Numbered from the stretch's first letter, positions 32,817-42,532 are shown. The stretch is DNA of 64,000 nt from JAYVSZ01 sp043774925 (GCA_043774925.1 JAYVSZ010000031.1:62001-126000); one strand, 5' to 3'. The notes: generated by a model not told the origin, from the sequence alone. Numbers and translations: made by a program.

Positions 32817-33686
32817 TTATTTGCCAGCGCCGCGCATATATTTAAAGAACTCAGAACTTGGGTCGAGCACCATCACGTCCGATTTGCTTTTGAAGCTGTT
32901 TTTATAGGCTTCTTGGCTGCGGTAAAACGCATAAAACTCAGGATTTTTGCCATAGGCGCTCGAATAAGTTTCGGCCGCTTCTGCATCGCCCTCGCCCTTG
33001 GTTTTTTGCGCGTCACGGAACGCTTCAGCAATAATCACTTCGCGTTGTTTATCCGCATCGGCACGGATTTTTTCAGAAGCGGCACCGCCTTCTGAACGCA
33101 ACTGATTGGCGATACGCTTACGTTCTGAAATCATGCGATCGAACACGGATTTGCTGATTTCTTCAGAATAATCCACGCGTTTCAAACGTACATCCACCAC
33201 TTGAATGCCGATTTGACGCGCTTCTTTGTCCGCTTTTACACGTAAGGTGTTCATCACCGCTTCTCGCTCACCCGCAATCACGTCATGCACAGTGCGTTTA
33301 CCAAACTCGTAACGCAAACCCGCGTTAATCACCTTAGACAGCCTATCTTCCGCCGCCGCTTCGCCGCCTTCTTTAAACGAAACGTAATATCTTGCTGGGT
33401 CGATAATGCGCCATTTGACGAACGAATCCACCATCATGTATTTGTTTTCGCTGGTGTTAAATTTGGCTGGCGCTTCCCAATCCAAGGTCACAATGCGTTT
33501 GTCGAAAAACTTCACATCGTCCACCAGCGGCATTTTGAAATAAAGCCCTGGCTCTTTTTTTACCGAGACAATTTCGCCCAACCTGAACACCAGCGCATAT
33601 TCGCGCTGATCGACGGTGAACGCGGACATCATGAGCAGCACCAGCAACACAAAAATGCCGATTAAACTTAATCCAATATTTTTCAT
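32817..33686 (-). CDS. hflC: FtsH-associated membrane protein HflC
   Basis: HflC, with HflK, forms a large periplasmic cage that regulates the FtsH protease. The 289-residue protein has an N-terminal membrane anchor (MKNIGLSLIGIFVLLVLLMMSAF, residues 1-23), an SPFH/band 7 domain (VDQREYALVFRLGEIVSV... to VVDVRLKRVDYSEEIS) and a long C-terminal helix (ERKRIANQLRSEGGAASEKIRADADKQRE). ATG 33686 directly follows the hflK stop (33688) and begins the anchor; in-frame codons further upstream lie inside hflK and are unlikely. Confidence 0.95.
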   Translation of the reverse strand: MKNIGLSLIGIFVLLVLLMMSAFTVDQREYALVFRLGEIVSVKKEPGLYFKMPLVDDVKFFDKRIVTLDWEAPAKFNTSENKYMMVDSFVKWRIIDPARYYVSFKEGGEAAAEDRLSKVINAGLRYEFGKRTVHDVIAGEREAVMNTLRVKADKEARQIGIQVVDVRLKRVDYSEEISKSVFDRMISERKRIANQLRSEGGAASEKIRADADKQREVIIAEAFRDAQKTKGEGDAEAAETYSSAYGKNPEFYAFYRSQEAYKNSFKSKSDVMVLDPSSEFFKYMRGAGK

Positions 33687-33687
33687 G

Positions 33688-34881
33688 TTAGCGACCCTCC
33701 CTTTCACGACTTCGCAGCTGATCTTGCGGCGACTCCGTGCTGGCGGCACTACTGTGCACACTGGCTGCAGATTGGCTGCTATTGTTTGCTGGCGCTTGTG
33801 CGCCTGTGGCGGCCATCAGTTTATCTAGCGGCAAATACAACATACTATTGCCACCTTTTTGGTCAACAATGACCTTGCTGGTGTTTGATAACACTTGCTC
33901 TTGCGTATCTAAATACAAACGTTGGCGCGTCACTTCTGGCGCTTTGACATATTGCGCTAAAATTTGCTCAAAACGGTTGGCGTTACCTTTCGCCTCGTTT
34001 TCCACTTTCAACTTATAACCAGCAGCCTCAGCAGTCAGTCGTGAAGCGTTACCGCGCGCTTTTGGAATGACATCATTCGCGTAAGCTTGGCCTTCGTTAA
34101 TTTGGCGCTGATAGTCCTGATTGGCGCGGTTCACGTCCTCGAACGCTTCCTGCACTTGCTCTGGTGGTTGCGCGCTTTGCAGCGAAACGCTGGTAATTTT
34201 CACGCCCGTTTGATAGGTATCTAAAATCGCCTGCATGCGCTCAGAAGTATCTGCCAAGCCTTTTTGCAGTAAATCGTCCAGCTTGTTTTTGCCGACAATT
34301 TCGCGAATCGCAGTTTCCGCCGCCGACATCACCGCGCCGTTATCGCCTTCTACACTGCGGTTATTGAACACAAAATCTTTGGCATTTTTTAGGTTGTATT
34401 GCACGGCAAATTGCAAATCAATGATATTTTCATCCTCGGTCAGCATGAGCGCCTCGCGCGGCACCTTGGTTTTTCCACCAGAATTGTCGCCATTGCTACG
34501 ATAGCCCACTTCTAAGCGGCGCACTTGCTCCATGTTCACCACGGTGACGGATTCAACGGGAAACGGCCAATGCCAGCGCGGACCAGGTTCGGTAGTATCT
34601 GTATATTTGCCAAAACGCTGCTCTACGCCCAGCGAGCCTTGATCGACAATGTAAAAGCCTGTCGCCAGCCAAATTGCAGCAATTACCGCAATAATCGGCA
34701 GAATCGGGAGCTCTAATGGCTTGTTAGCGGCTGGCGGCATATTATTATTGCCGCCGCCCCTGCCAAAAAGTTTGTTAATTTTTTGGCTTATATCGCGAAA
34801 TACTTCGTCTAAATCTGGCGGGCCTTCATTATTTTTTTGCCCAAAGATAAAGTTGCGCTGCGCCCATGCGGGTAATTTCAT
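33688..34881 (-). CDS. hflK: FtsH-associated membrane protein HflK
   Basis: This 397-residue partner of HflC starts with a proline/asparagine-rich cytoplasmic region (FGRGGGNNNMPPAANKP, about 38-55), then one membrane helix (LPILPIIAVIAAIWLATGFYIV, about 57-78), then an SPFH domain with GSLGVEQRFGKYTDTTEPGPRWHWPFP and a helical region (about 260-345). The C-terminus is Ser/Ala-rich and polar. It overlaps nothing and leads into hflC by one base. HflX is 17 bases upstream. Together they form the hfq-hflX-hflK-hflC unit. Confidence 0.95.
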   Translation of the reverse strand: MKLPAWAQRNFIFGQKNNEGPPDLDEVFRDISQKINKLFGRGGGNNNMPPAANKPLELPILPIIAVIAAIWLATGFYIVDQGSLGVEQRFGKYTDTTEPGPRWHWPFPVESVTVVNMEQVRRLEVGYRSNGDNSGGKTKVPREALMLTEDENIIDLQFAVQYNLKNAKDFVFNNRSVEGDNGAVMSAAETAIREIVGKNKLDDLLQKGLADTSERMQAILDTYQTGVKITSVSLQSAQPPEQVQEAFEDVNRANQDYQRQINEGQAYANDVIPKARGNASRLTAEAAGYKLKVENEAKGNANRFEQILAQYVKAPEVTRQRLYLDTQEQVLSNTSKVIVDQKGGNSMLYLPLDKLMAATGAQAPANNSSQSAASVHSSAASTESPQDQLRSREREGR

Positions 34882-34897
34882 TTTTCACTCCATAAAG

Positions 34898-36127
34898 TCA
34901 TGCGTAAGCACTTTCTTGCGTGCTCAATTCTTTTAAATATTGCTGATGTTCTTGCAGCGCTTGCCGAATGTACTCAATGCCCTCGCCAGTCTTGGCGGAT
35001 GCACGAATTTTGCAAATTCTACCATATTCGTCGCGGTCAAACCCCGCTTCACAATCTAGCCGATCTATTTGATTTAAAATCAAAATTTGCGGCACTTTTG
35101 CCGCGCCAATTTCTTGTAAAACCGCATTCACTTGGCCAATTTGCGCGTCACGATTGGTGCTGGACATATCCACCACATGCAGCAATAAATCGGCCTGCAC
35201 AGCTTCTTCTAAGGTCGCGCCAAACGCTTCAATCAGCGTCGTCGGCAAATGTTTAATAAAGCCAACTGTATCGGAAATCACCGCCATGTTGCTGCCATAA
35301 TAAGCACCGCCGTCAGAATAACCACTCTCGCCCAAATACACTTTGCGCGAGGTGGTATCTAGCGTGGCAAACAGTTGATCTGCTGCGTAAATATTGGATT
35401 GCGTTAAGCGATTAAACAGCGTGGATTTTCCTGCATTGGTGTAACCAACTATCGACACCGTCATGGTGTTCGAACGTTTACGCGACTTGCGCTGCATGCC
35501 GCGCTGTTGCTTGAGTTTGGCCAGTTTCTCGCGCAGTTGTTTCACACGATCGCGCAACATGCGTCTATCTAACTCAATTTGCTTTTCACCCGGGCCGCCG
35601 CGCACGCCAATGCCGCCTTTTTGCCGCTCCAAGTGCGTCCAGCCACGTACCAACCTTGTGGATAAATGCTCTAATTGCGCGAGTTCGACTTGCAATTTAC
35701 CTTCATGACTTTTTGCACGCTGTGCAAAAATATCCAAAATCAAGCCTGTTCTGTCCAACACTTTGGCTTTTAAATGTCGCTCTAAATTGCGCTGTTGCGA
35801 TGGGCTTAAATCGTGATTAAATGCGACCAGTTTAACGTCGTCATGGCTTTCAACATCTTCGGCTGCGCGCAGCATGGATTTTAATTCTTCCGCTTTGCCG
35901 CTGCCGATAAACAGTTTTGCATCAGGCACACTTCGCTTGCCTTCTAGCGTGGCCACAATATTCATACCTGCCGTGCCAACAAGCTGGCGCAATTCGTGCA
36001 AACTTTCTTCGTAATCAGGCTCGCCAAAATCCACACTCACCAGCACCACCGCATGATTAGACGCGGCGCTGATGACTGATGGATTCGCTAAAGTGTTTTC
36101 ACCGTAACCAGAAGGTCTAACAGACAA
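34898..36127 (-). CDS. hflX: Ribosome-associated GTPase HflX
   Basis: HflX splits stalled 70S ribosomes, notably under heat stress. The 409-residue protein has the glycine-rich N-terminal subdomain (LFIGSGKAEELK, LSPSQQRNLERHL, RTGLILDIFAQRAKSHEGKLQVELAQLEHL, GPGEKQIELDRR) and a G domain with G1 GYTNAGKST (about 231-239), G3 DTVGF and G4 NQID, the last with Gln instead of the usual Lys. Reading starts at TTG 36127, 4 bases past the hfq stop; the next ATG would remove conserved residues, so a TTG start coupled to hfq is most likely. Confidence 0.94.
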   Translation of the reverse strand: MSVRPSGYGENTLANPSVISAASNHAVVLVSVDFGEPDYEESLHELRQLVGTAGMNIVATLEGKRSVPDAKLFIGSGKAEELKSMLRAAEDVESHDDVKLVAFNHDLSPSQQRNLERHLKAKVLDRTGLILDIFAQRAKSHEGKLQVELAQLEHLSTRLVRGWTHLERQKGGIGVRGGPGEKQIELDRRMLRDRVKQLREKLAKLKQQRGMQRKSRKRSNTMTVSIVGYTNAGKSTLFNRLTQSNIYAADQLFATLDTTSRKVYLGESGYSDGGAYYGSNMAVISDTVGFIKHLPTTLIEAFGATLEEAVQADLLLHVVDMSSTNRDAQIGQVNAVLQEIGAAKVPQILILNQIDRLDCEAGFDRDEYGRICKIRASAKTGEGIEYIRQALQEHQQYLKELSTQESAYA

Positions 36128-36130
36128 GCT

Positions 36131-36370
36131 TTATTCTTCTTCTTGCTCTGGTAGCGCCATCGTGACCATGCGCGCAGGCACAATGGTCGAAATCGCGTGT
36201 TTGTAGACCATTTGCGTGACCGTATTTTTGAGTAAAATCACGTATTGATCGAAGGAATCTACTTGGCCTTGCAGCTTAATGCCGTTGACCAAGTAAATTG
36301 ATACTTGCACGTGTTCTTTCCTGAGGGCGTTCAAAAACGGATCTTGCAGCATTTGTCCTTTGGGAATCAT
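36131..36370 (-). CDS. hfq: RNA chaperone Hfq
   Basis: Hfq forms a hexameric ring that pairs small RNAs with mRNAs. The 79-residue protein has the Sm1 motif ([40 protein letters not shown]) and the Sm2 motif ([13 protein letters not shown]). The short C-terminal tail ([12 protein letters not shown]) is acidic, as usual in betaproteobacteria. A ribosome site (AAGGAGC) lies upstream. It is the first gene of the hfq-hflX-hflK-hflC-DUF2065 group. Confidence 0.97.
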   Translation of the reverse strand: MIPKGQMLQDPFLNALRKEHVQVSIYLVNGIKLQGQVDSFDQYVILLKNTVTQMVYKHAISTIVPARMVTMALPEQEEE

Positions 36371-36491
36371 GTTTTTTGCTCCTTGTAGTTGTAATTAAAG
36401 TTGGAGGTGGTCTTTTTTAAAAACTCTCTGCCGTACATGTGACTATGATTGCGCCTTTTTGTTCGCATTTCAAGGGGTAAAAGCACTTTTT

Positions 36492-37886
36492 TTACTTTAT
36501 AACCTGTTGTATACGGTTTAAGGTTTCTTGCTTACCTAAAAGCGCCATCACTTGGTCGATACTGGGCGATTGCGCGACACCCGTCAGCATGACGCGTAGC
36601 GGCATGGCAATTTTAGGGAATTTAAGTGCGAACTCAGCCACCACGGCGTTCAGCGCCTCATGAATCGCTTCCGCAGTCCACTCGATTTTATTCAAATTTT
36701 CGCTCAGCGTTTTAATGGCTGGCAAAATTTCAGGCGTGATGTGTTTTTCCGCATCCGCCGCATTGATTTGCGGCGCACGATAAAAATATGCAATATCGGC
36801 AGCAAGCTGGTTTAAGTTATTCGCGCGTTCGCGATACAAAGCGAGCACATCAACCAAGCTGGGAGCCGCATGCACATTGGCTTTCAGAGCAACCAATCTT
36901 TTACCAATATCTTGTGCTAAATCGCTTAAATCTGCTTCTTTAATGTAATGCGCGTTCAGCCAATTGAGCTTTTCAGTATTAAATTGCGCAGCGGATGGTG
37001 TGATGTGGTTCAAATCGAACCAGCCGCAAAATTGCTTCATATCAAACACCTCTTCGTCGCCGTGGCTCCAGCCCAAGCGCGCGAGGTAATTCAACACCGC
37101 TTGCGGCAAATAGCCATCATCGTGATACTGCATCACACTTACCGCGCCATGACGTTTGGAGAGCTTTTGGCCATCCGGCCCTAAAATCATAGAAAGGTGC
37201 GCGTACTCAGGAATCGTCGCGCCCAAAGCGATTAACATATTGATTTGGCGCGGCGTATTGTTCACATGGTCATCGCCGCGAATCACCTGCGTGATGCCCA
37301 TTTCATGGTCATCCACCACCACGCAAAAATTGTAAGTCGGCGTGCCATCTGGCCGTGCAATCACCAAATCGTCCAGCTCTGCATTGGCAATCTCAATACG
37401 TCCCTTCACCAAATCGTCCCACGCCACCACGCCCGTTTGCGGGTTTTTAAAGCGGATGACTGGTTGAATGCCGACCGGAATTGCAGGCAACGTTTTACCT
37501 GCTTCTGGCCGCCATTTTCCGTCATATTTTGGCTTAATACCTTGTTGCATTTGGCTTTCACGCAACACTTCTAACTCCTCTTTGCTGGAATAACAATAGT
37601 AAGCAGTGCCCGCATCCAGCATGCTTTGCAGCACTTTTTTGTAGGTGTCCATGCGCTGCATTTGGTAAAACGGGCCTTCGTCGTAATCCAGCCCCAACCA
37701 TGACATGCCATCCAAAATTGCTTGCACGGCTTCTGGCGTGCTGCGCGCTACGTCGGTATCTTCAATACGCAGAATAAATTGGCCATGATTTTTTTTGGCA
37801 TAAGCCCAAGAAAACAGCGCGGTGCGCGCGCCACCAATGTGTAAAAAACCTGTGGGACTGGGCGCGAAGCGGGTACGAACGGTCAT
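36492..37886 (-). CDS. gltX: Glutamyl-tRNA synthetase
   Basis: This 464-residue class I synthetase charges tRNA-Glu. The HIGH motif is in RFAPSPTGFLHIGGARTAL (residues 5-23) and the KMSKS equivalent is KLSKRHG (about 248-254). ARPDGTPTYNFCVVVDDHEMGITQVIRGDDHVNNTPRQ is typical of GluRS. The C-terminal helical anticodon-binding domain is present (LNKIEWTAEAIHEALNAV). A discriminating or nondiscriminating role cannot be fixed here. It starts at ATG 37886 and is separate from hfq by 121 bases. Confidence 0.97.
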   Translation of the reverse strand: MTVRTRFAPSPTGFLHIGGARTALFSWAYAKKNHGQFILRIEDTDVARSTPEAVQAILDGMSWLGLDYDEGPFYQMQRMDTYKKVLQSMLDAGTAYYCYSSKEELEVLRESQMQQGIKPKYDGKWRPEAGKTLPAIPVGIQPVIRFKNPQTGVVAWDDLVKGRIEIANAELDDLVIARPDGTPTYNFCVVVDDHEMGITQVIRGDDHVNNTPRQINMLIALGATIPEYAHLSMILGPDGQKLSKRHGAVSVMQYHDDGYLPQAVLNYLARLGWSHGDEEVFDMKQFCGWFDLNHITPSAAQFNTEKLNWLNAHYIKEADLSDLAQDIGKRLVALKANVHAAPSLVDVLALYRERANNLNQLAADIAYFYRAPQINAADAEKHITPEILPAIKTLSENLNKIEWTAEAIHEALNAVVAEFALKFPKIAMPLRVMLTGVAQSPSIDQVMALLGKQETLNRIQQVIK

Positions 37887-38092
37887 GATAAAGGTGCTTT
37901 AATCGAAAAGATGAATTCTAACATGTAAAGATTGGCTGCTTTGCTAGCGCTTAAAATCTAGCTTGCGACGAATTAAATCATATATCGCTTGATTATTCAG
38001 AGAATTATTATTATATTCAATTGAGCTTGTTTTATTTTGCGCGCAAAATTATTTCTAAAAAATAGCGCATAAATTTCAAATCCTAGAATCTC

Positions 38093-39751
38093 ATGATAAA
38101 AATTATTCAACAACTTTTCGGCGCCAAAGCCACAAAAGAAACTAACAAGCTGACCGCTTGGGTGCTGCAGTTGAGCGAGCTGGACGAGATTTCGGCGTTA
38201 AAACTTTCCACGCAAAAACTCGCGCAAATGATTGATGATGACGCGCTAAGCACACAGCAAAAGCTGGATTTACTGCTGGAAGTGGATGAACTCAATCAGC
38301 CACGTCTAGATAAATTGGCGACGCAGTTTGTCAATGTTGCCAACATGAAGGCGGATCTTGAGGGCAGCATGAGCGATACCTGCTATTTGTATTATCGCCA
38401 ATCCTACATTTGCCACCTCAAACTTATCGAGCTGGTGATTAACCCAAGCAAATTTACGCTTGAGGGCGACATGCCCGTGCTGGTGCTGGGGCGCGCTATT
38501 AACGCATCATTCGGCATGTCAAAATGGCGTATGTTTATGCAGCAGAATCCGCCTACCAAAGTATGGCTGCAGCTTTTTATGATATACAAAATCGCCTACA
38601 AACAAACCCTGCTCAACACGCCTATCGAGCTATTTCCGCTTAGTCCAAACACCACGCTTTCGGCCAGTATTGTGCAAATGTGTATGCTTGGACAACTGGT
38701 GCAAGCCAATATGCAAAAACATCATATTGAAATTACCGCGAGGATTTTGAAAGCTTGGCTATCGCGCGCGCACATCAGCGCCCAATACACTCCCGAACAA
38801 TACCTATTTTTTGTAGATTTAGAACGTGATTTACCTGCAAAACGTATGCGCAATTTTGAGCCAAATGACAATTGTCGCTATTGGGAGTTGGACGACTTCG
38901 AAAAACAAATCAATGTGGCCGTTAACATGACGGACCGCGGCGAAATTCCAGAAAGTTTAATATTCTCGAAAATTGATAACGCAAAAAGATTAAATGAGAC
39001 CTTGGGTATTTTACAAGCAGAATGGAAAAAACAGGAATACTTGCGCCAACGCCGTCGTGAGGAGCGTGAAGCGACCTCTAAAACTGCCAGCGTAAAGGCT
39101 GGCATTAGCGATATTTGCGATCAAGTATTACATGCCAACCAAATCAAAAGCGGTCTAAGGATGTCACGTAGTGGAAAATCACTCGATGAGCTATTACGTG
39201 GCCATACCGTTTTAAAAGAGGCCAGTAGCAGCATCAACGTGAATAGCAGCTCGCTTAACACATGGATCATCACCGACGAGAGCAACCGCGGATTTGGCGC
39301 ACGCGTGAACAAATACGCGAATATTCTTGCGCGGCAAGACAAACTCATTGGATTGGTGATTGATGAAGAACTGGACAAAGTCATCATCGGCATGGTTAAA
39401 GGGGTGAAACTCACGCAAGGTAATCAGCAAAAAGTCGGTATCGAGGTCATTTCGCGCACTGCGATTTGGGTGCAACTACAGCAAGCAAAAGAAACTAGTT
39501 CGTTTATGGATACAGTTACTGAAATCAATGCCAGCCATCGCGGCTCGCCCATGGATATTGGCTTATTTTCGGGCATTTACTTACCTATCGAGGCGGGCTT
39601 GAGCGAGGCTCCCAGCCTGATTTTACCTAAAATCAACTTCCGCCCCAACACCAAATATATCATCCACATTGAAGGCAAACACAAGCGCGGTGTGCTGGGC
39701 GACCCAATAGAATCGCGCGATGACTGGGTTAGAGTAGCTGTCGCACTCTAA
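38093..39751 (+). CDS. Large protein with putative C-terminal PilZ-like domain, function unknown
   Basis: I do not recognise a characterised family for this 552-residue cytoplasmic protein. The first 370 residues are mainly helical with TPR-like character, ending in a highly charged stretch (KKQEYLRQRRREEREATSK, about 305-323). From about residue 385 the segment TWIITDESNRGFGARVNKY, then QDKLIGLVIDEELDKVIIGMVKGVKL and GIEVISRTAIWVQL, has the layout of PilZ-like barrels seen in betaproteobacterial hypotheticals ('W.ITDES..G...', 'LIG..', 'G.V...'). The canonical RxxxR c-di-GMP-binding motif was not found. A DNA-level CATGGATATTGGCTT match lies at 39550. It stands alone upstream of the zinc-uptake genes. 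Confidence 0.6.
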   Translation: MIKIIQQLFGAKATKETNKLTAWVLQLSELDEISALKLSTQKLAQMIDDDALSTQQKLDLLLEVDELNQPRLDKLATQFVNVANMKADLEGSMSDTCYLYYRQSYICHLKLIELVINPSKFTLEGDMPVLVLGRAINASFGMSKWRMFMQQNPPTKVWLQLFMIYKIAYKQTLLNTPIELFPLSPNTTLSASIVQMCMLGQLVQANMQKHHIEITARILKAWLSRAHISAQYTPEQYLFFVDLERDLPAKRMRNFEPNDNCRYWELDDFEKQINVAVNMTDRGEIPESLIFSKIDNAKRLNETLGILQAEWKKQEYLRQRRREEREATSKTASVKAGISDICDQVLHANQIKSGLRMSRSGKSLDELLRGHTVLKEASSSINVNSSSLNTWIITDESNRGFGARVNKYANILARQDKLIGLVIDEELDKVIIGMVKGVKLTQGNQQKVGIEVISRTAIWVQLQQAKETSSFMDTVTEINASHRGSPMDIGLFSGIYLPIEAGLSEAPSLILPKINFRPNTKYIIHIEGKHKRGVLGDPIESRDDWVRVAVAL

Positions 39752-39881
39752 CTTGTTTAGGACAGCGCAGATATTTTAGAGGAACTTTTAGAACTTAATC
39801 TGACTCAATTATGCACAGCTACAATATAAAAGACTCAACCGCCGTGATAAATCGCAATCAAAACACTGCTACAATCTAGTG

Positions 39882-40196
39882 ATGATTCAGCGTCGTTTCA
39901 TTTCCATCCTCTTTATTTTGCTGTTTGCTTTCGCGCAACAGCAAGCAATGATTCACCCGTACGTGCATTTGGCGAATGAGCAGGAAAAAACTCCCAACAA
40001 CAAGCAAATCCCAGCACATTCTGACGTTTGTAGTAAATGTGTCGCATTGGCGGGCATCGGCTCTGCTATTGGCGCACAGACGCATGCTTTGCACGTTTTG
40101 CCCACTACATTTGAGCTTGCTGTTTTTGTTGCCCTACCGTTTTTCTCAAGTACCACTCTTCCCTACAGCTCCCGCGCGCCTCCAAGCCTCGTTTAA
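39882..40196 (+). CDS. Small exported CxxC protein upstream of zinc-uptake genes
   Basis: This is an approximately 104-residue hypothetical. A hydrophobic N-terminal segment (ISILFILLFAFAQQQAM) looks like a signal or anchor. The middle has HPYVHLANEQ, HSDVCSKCVALAGIGSAIGAQTHAL with a CxxC and several histidines, and a second hydrophobic segment (FELAVFVALPFFSS). ATG 39882 is preferred over GTG one codon upstream; TACAAT at 39870-39875 could be its -10, leaving almost no leader. Small His/Cys proteins of this shape often precede metal transport genes, so a metal-related role is plausible. No function is assigned. Confidence 0.55.
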   Translation: MIQRRFISILFILLFAFAQQQAMIHPYVHLANEQEKTPNNKQIPAHSDVCSKCVALAGIGSAIGAQTHALHVLPTTFELAVFVALPFFSSTTLPYSSRAPPSLV

Positions 40197-40262
40197 TACT
40201 TAATTTTGACGCCATACCCGCTTGGGCATGGCTATCTTCATTTTTATTATTGCGAGGTTAAT

Positions 40263-41597
40263 ATGTTTAAACCAAAACTAATGGTGCGCGCAATTGCGCT
40301 TACCTTTCTGTTGCCCGCTGCAGCACAAGCCAACGACAGCGAGGAAATGGAACAACTCCGCGCTGAACTGCAGCAAATGAAACAAAGCTATGAGGGACGA
40401 ATTAAATCCCTAGAAACGCGGTTGCAACAAACCGAAACCGTTGCGGATGGTGCGGCGAAAGCAGCCGAATCTGCAGCGGTACAAGCCAGCGCTCATCCCG
40501 TATCCAGCAATGCTTTTAACCCAGATATTTCTTTGATTCTTTCTGGTATTTATGCCAATCGATCGCAAGACTCCAACTTCCACATCACCGGCTTTCAGGC
40601 TGGCGGCGGCGTTGGACCTGGCACGCGCGGCTTTAGCCTGAGCGAATCGGAATTAGGCGTTTACGCCAGTGTTGACCATTATTTTTATGGTGGCCTCAAT
40701 CTATCGCTAGCGTCTGATAACACCGCCTCTGTTGAAGAGGCGTTCATACAAACCACAGCTTTACCCGCCGGGCTTACACTCAAGGCAGGCCGGTTCTTTT
40801 CAGGCATTGGCTACCTTAACGAGCAGCATGCGCATACTTGGGATTTCGTCGATAGCCCATTGGCTTATCAAGCCTTTCTTGGTAGCCAGTATGGCGACGA
40901 TGGCGTTCAGCTTAGATGGCTTGCGCCAACCGACACCTTTCTGGAAATCGGCGCAGAAGCTGGGCGCGGACGCATTGCCGACACCGCAGGTCGCGACAAA
41001 AATGGTGGCAGTAGTGGCTCGGTCTTCGCACATGTTGGCGGTGATATTGGCGCAAGTAGTAACTGGCGCGCTGGATTATCCTATTTACAGGTTTCGCCAG
41101 AAAATCGTACTTCGAACGACTTAGACGCTACTGGTACATTTGTCACCAACAGTTTCACGGGGAAAAGCAAGGTGTGGATTGCTGATGCAGTCTGGAAATG
41201 GGCGCCAAACGGCAACAGCACGAGCACCAGCGTTAAATTGCAAGGCGAATATTTACATCGTTCTGAAGATGGCGCACTAAATGCCGACCAGTATTCCGCA
41301 TCGCAATCTGGCTGGTATGTGCAAGGTGTGTACAAGTTCTTGCAAGAATGGCGCACCGCCTTGCGTTACGACCATTTAGATGCGGGTAGCGTCAGTTATG
41401 GCCTTAATACTTCGGGGCTCGCTAATACCGATTACGACCCACAACGCTATAGCTGGATGCTGGATTACAACCCAAGTGAATTCTCGCGTGTACGCCTGCA
41501 GCTGTCGCGCGACGAATCACGACAAGGTTTGCCCGACAATCAAGTGTTCATTCAATACCAGATGAGTCTTGGCGCGCATGGCGCCCATAAATATTAA
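40263..41597 (+). CDS. Outer-membrane beta-barrel protein of the zinc-uptake group
   Basis: This 444-residue exported protein has a signal peptide MFKPKLMVRAIALTFLLPAAAQA, then a coiled-coil segment (EEMEQLRAELQQMKQSYEGRIKSLETRLQQTE, about 27-60), and then a beta-barrel of about 350 residues rich in alternating aromatic/polar strands ending SLGAHGAHKY. The plan (coiled coil plus barrel) resembles porins such as OprP/OprO but I see no TonB box. ATG 40263 has a GCGAGG site upstream. It lies 19 bases before znuA, so it probably admits zinc or another metal to the periplasm; inference from context. Confidence 0.7.
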   Translation: MFKPKLMVRAIALTFLLPAAAQANDSEEMEQLRAELQQMKQSYEGRIKSLETRLQQTETVADGAAKAAESAAVQASAHPVSSNAFNPDISLILSGIYANRSQDSNFHITGFQAGGGVGPGTRGFSLSESELGVYASVDHYFYGGLNLSLASDNTASVEEAFIQTTALPAGLTLKAGRFFSGIGYLNEQHAHTWDFVDSPLAYQAFLGSQYGDDGVQLRWLAPTDTFLEIGAEAGRGRIADTAGRDKNGGSSGSVFAHVGGDIGASSNWRAGLSYLQVSPENRTSNDLDATGTFVTNSFTGKSKVWIADAVWKWAPNGNSTSTSVKLQGEYLHRSEDGALNADQYSASQSGWYVQGVYKFLQEWRTALRYDHLDAGSVSYGLNTSGLANTDYDPQRYSWMLDYNPSEFSRVRLQLSRDESRQGLPDNQVFIQYQMSLGAHGAHKY

Positions 41598-41616
41598 AAA
41601 TTTAAGGAGTTTTATC

Positions 41617-42522
41617 ATGAAAAAATGGTTTCGAATTATTTCGCTATTTCTATTATTAGCAGCAACGCAAGCGGCTAGCGCAGCTATCAATGTTTTCGCC
41701 TGTGAGCCAGAATGGGGGGCGTTGGCTAAAGAGCTTGGCGGTGATAAGGTAACCGTATTCACCGCGACCAATGGTTTGCAAGATGTCCATCATATTGAAG
41801 CCAAGCCAAGCTTGGTTCCACAGTTGCGCAAGGCTGATTTGCTGGTATGTACCGGCTCTGAACTGGAAATTGGTTGGTTGCCAGTATTGTTGCGACAAGC
41901 AAACAATGAACGCCTACAAGCGGGGAAACCTGGCAATTTTGAGGCCGCGCATTATGTGAAAATGCTGGAAATCCCGACGCGCTTAGACCGCGCGGATGGC
42001 GATGTGCATCCAGGCGGCAATCCGCACATTCAGACCGATCCGCGCAATATTGCTAAAGTTGGCGATGCACTAGCGCTAAGACTAGCCGAAGTGGATGCTG
42101 CGAATGCTACTTTTTACCAAGGTCGCCATCAAGATTTTGCACAACGTTGGCAAGGGGCAATAAAACGCTGGGAAGCGCAAGCCGCACCGCTCAAAGGGAT
42201 TTCTATCGTGGTGCAACATCAAGCCTTTCCCTATTTGCAAGATTGGCTAGGTTTGCATGAGGTGGCAACATTAGAGCCCAAGCCTGGCGTGGAACCTACC
42301 AGCACACATCTTTCTGAGGTATTGGCACAGCTACAAAATCAACCCGCAAAAATGATCATTCGCGCTGCTTACAATAGTGACAGACCATCACAATGGCTAT
42401 CTGAAAAAGCCAAGATTCCAGCAGTGTTGCTGCCTTTTACTGTGGGTGGCTCGGATCGCGCGAAAGATTTGTTTTCCCTGTTTGACGACACTGTGCAGCG
42501 CTTGCTGGACGGCAACAGATAA
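41617..42522 (+). CDS. znuA: Periplasmic metal-binding protein ZnuA-like
   Basis: This 301-residue solute-binding protein delivers zinc (or manganese) to an ABC-3 permease. It has a signal peptide MKKWFRIISLFLLLAATQAASA, the first ligand region QDVHHIEAKPSLV (His near 57-58), a His-containing loop DGDVHPGGNPHIQTDP (about 126-141), the third ligand region IVVQHQAFPYLQ (His near 194) and the Glu/Asp region near the C-terminus (GGSDRAKDLFSLFDD). The His-rich loop is short compared with ZnuA of enterobacteria. AAGGAG precedes the ATG. It is followed after 10 bases by the permease. Confidence 0.9.
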   Translation: MKKWFRIISLFLLLAATQAASAAINVFACEPEWGALAKELGGDKVTVFTATNGLQDVHHIEAKPSLVPQLRKADLLVCTGSELEIGWLPVLLRQANNERLQAGKPGNFEAAHYVKMLEIPTRLDRADGDVHPGGNPHIQTDPRNIAKVGDALALRLAEVDAANATFYQGRHQDFAQRWQGAIKRWEAQAAPLKGISIVVQHQAFPYLQDWLGLHEVATLEPKPGVEPTSTHLSEVLAQLQNQPAKMIIRAAYNSDRPSQWLSEKAKIPAVLLPFTVGGSDRAKDLFSLFDDTVQRLLDGNR

Positions 42523-42532
42523 GGAGAACGTT

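Noticed and set aside
39752..39880. Zur operator before the zinc group
   Set aside because: No GTTATRNYATAAC-like palindrome was found in the 130-bp gap.
41657..41900. Long open frames on the opposite strand of znuA, the RND genes and other GC-balanced genes
   Set aside because: They lack ribosome sites and lie fully inside well-supported genes, so they are shadows of codon usage.
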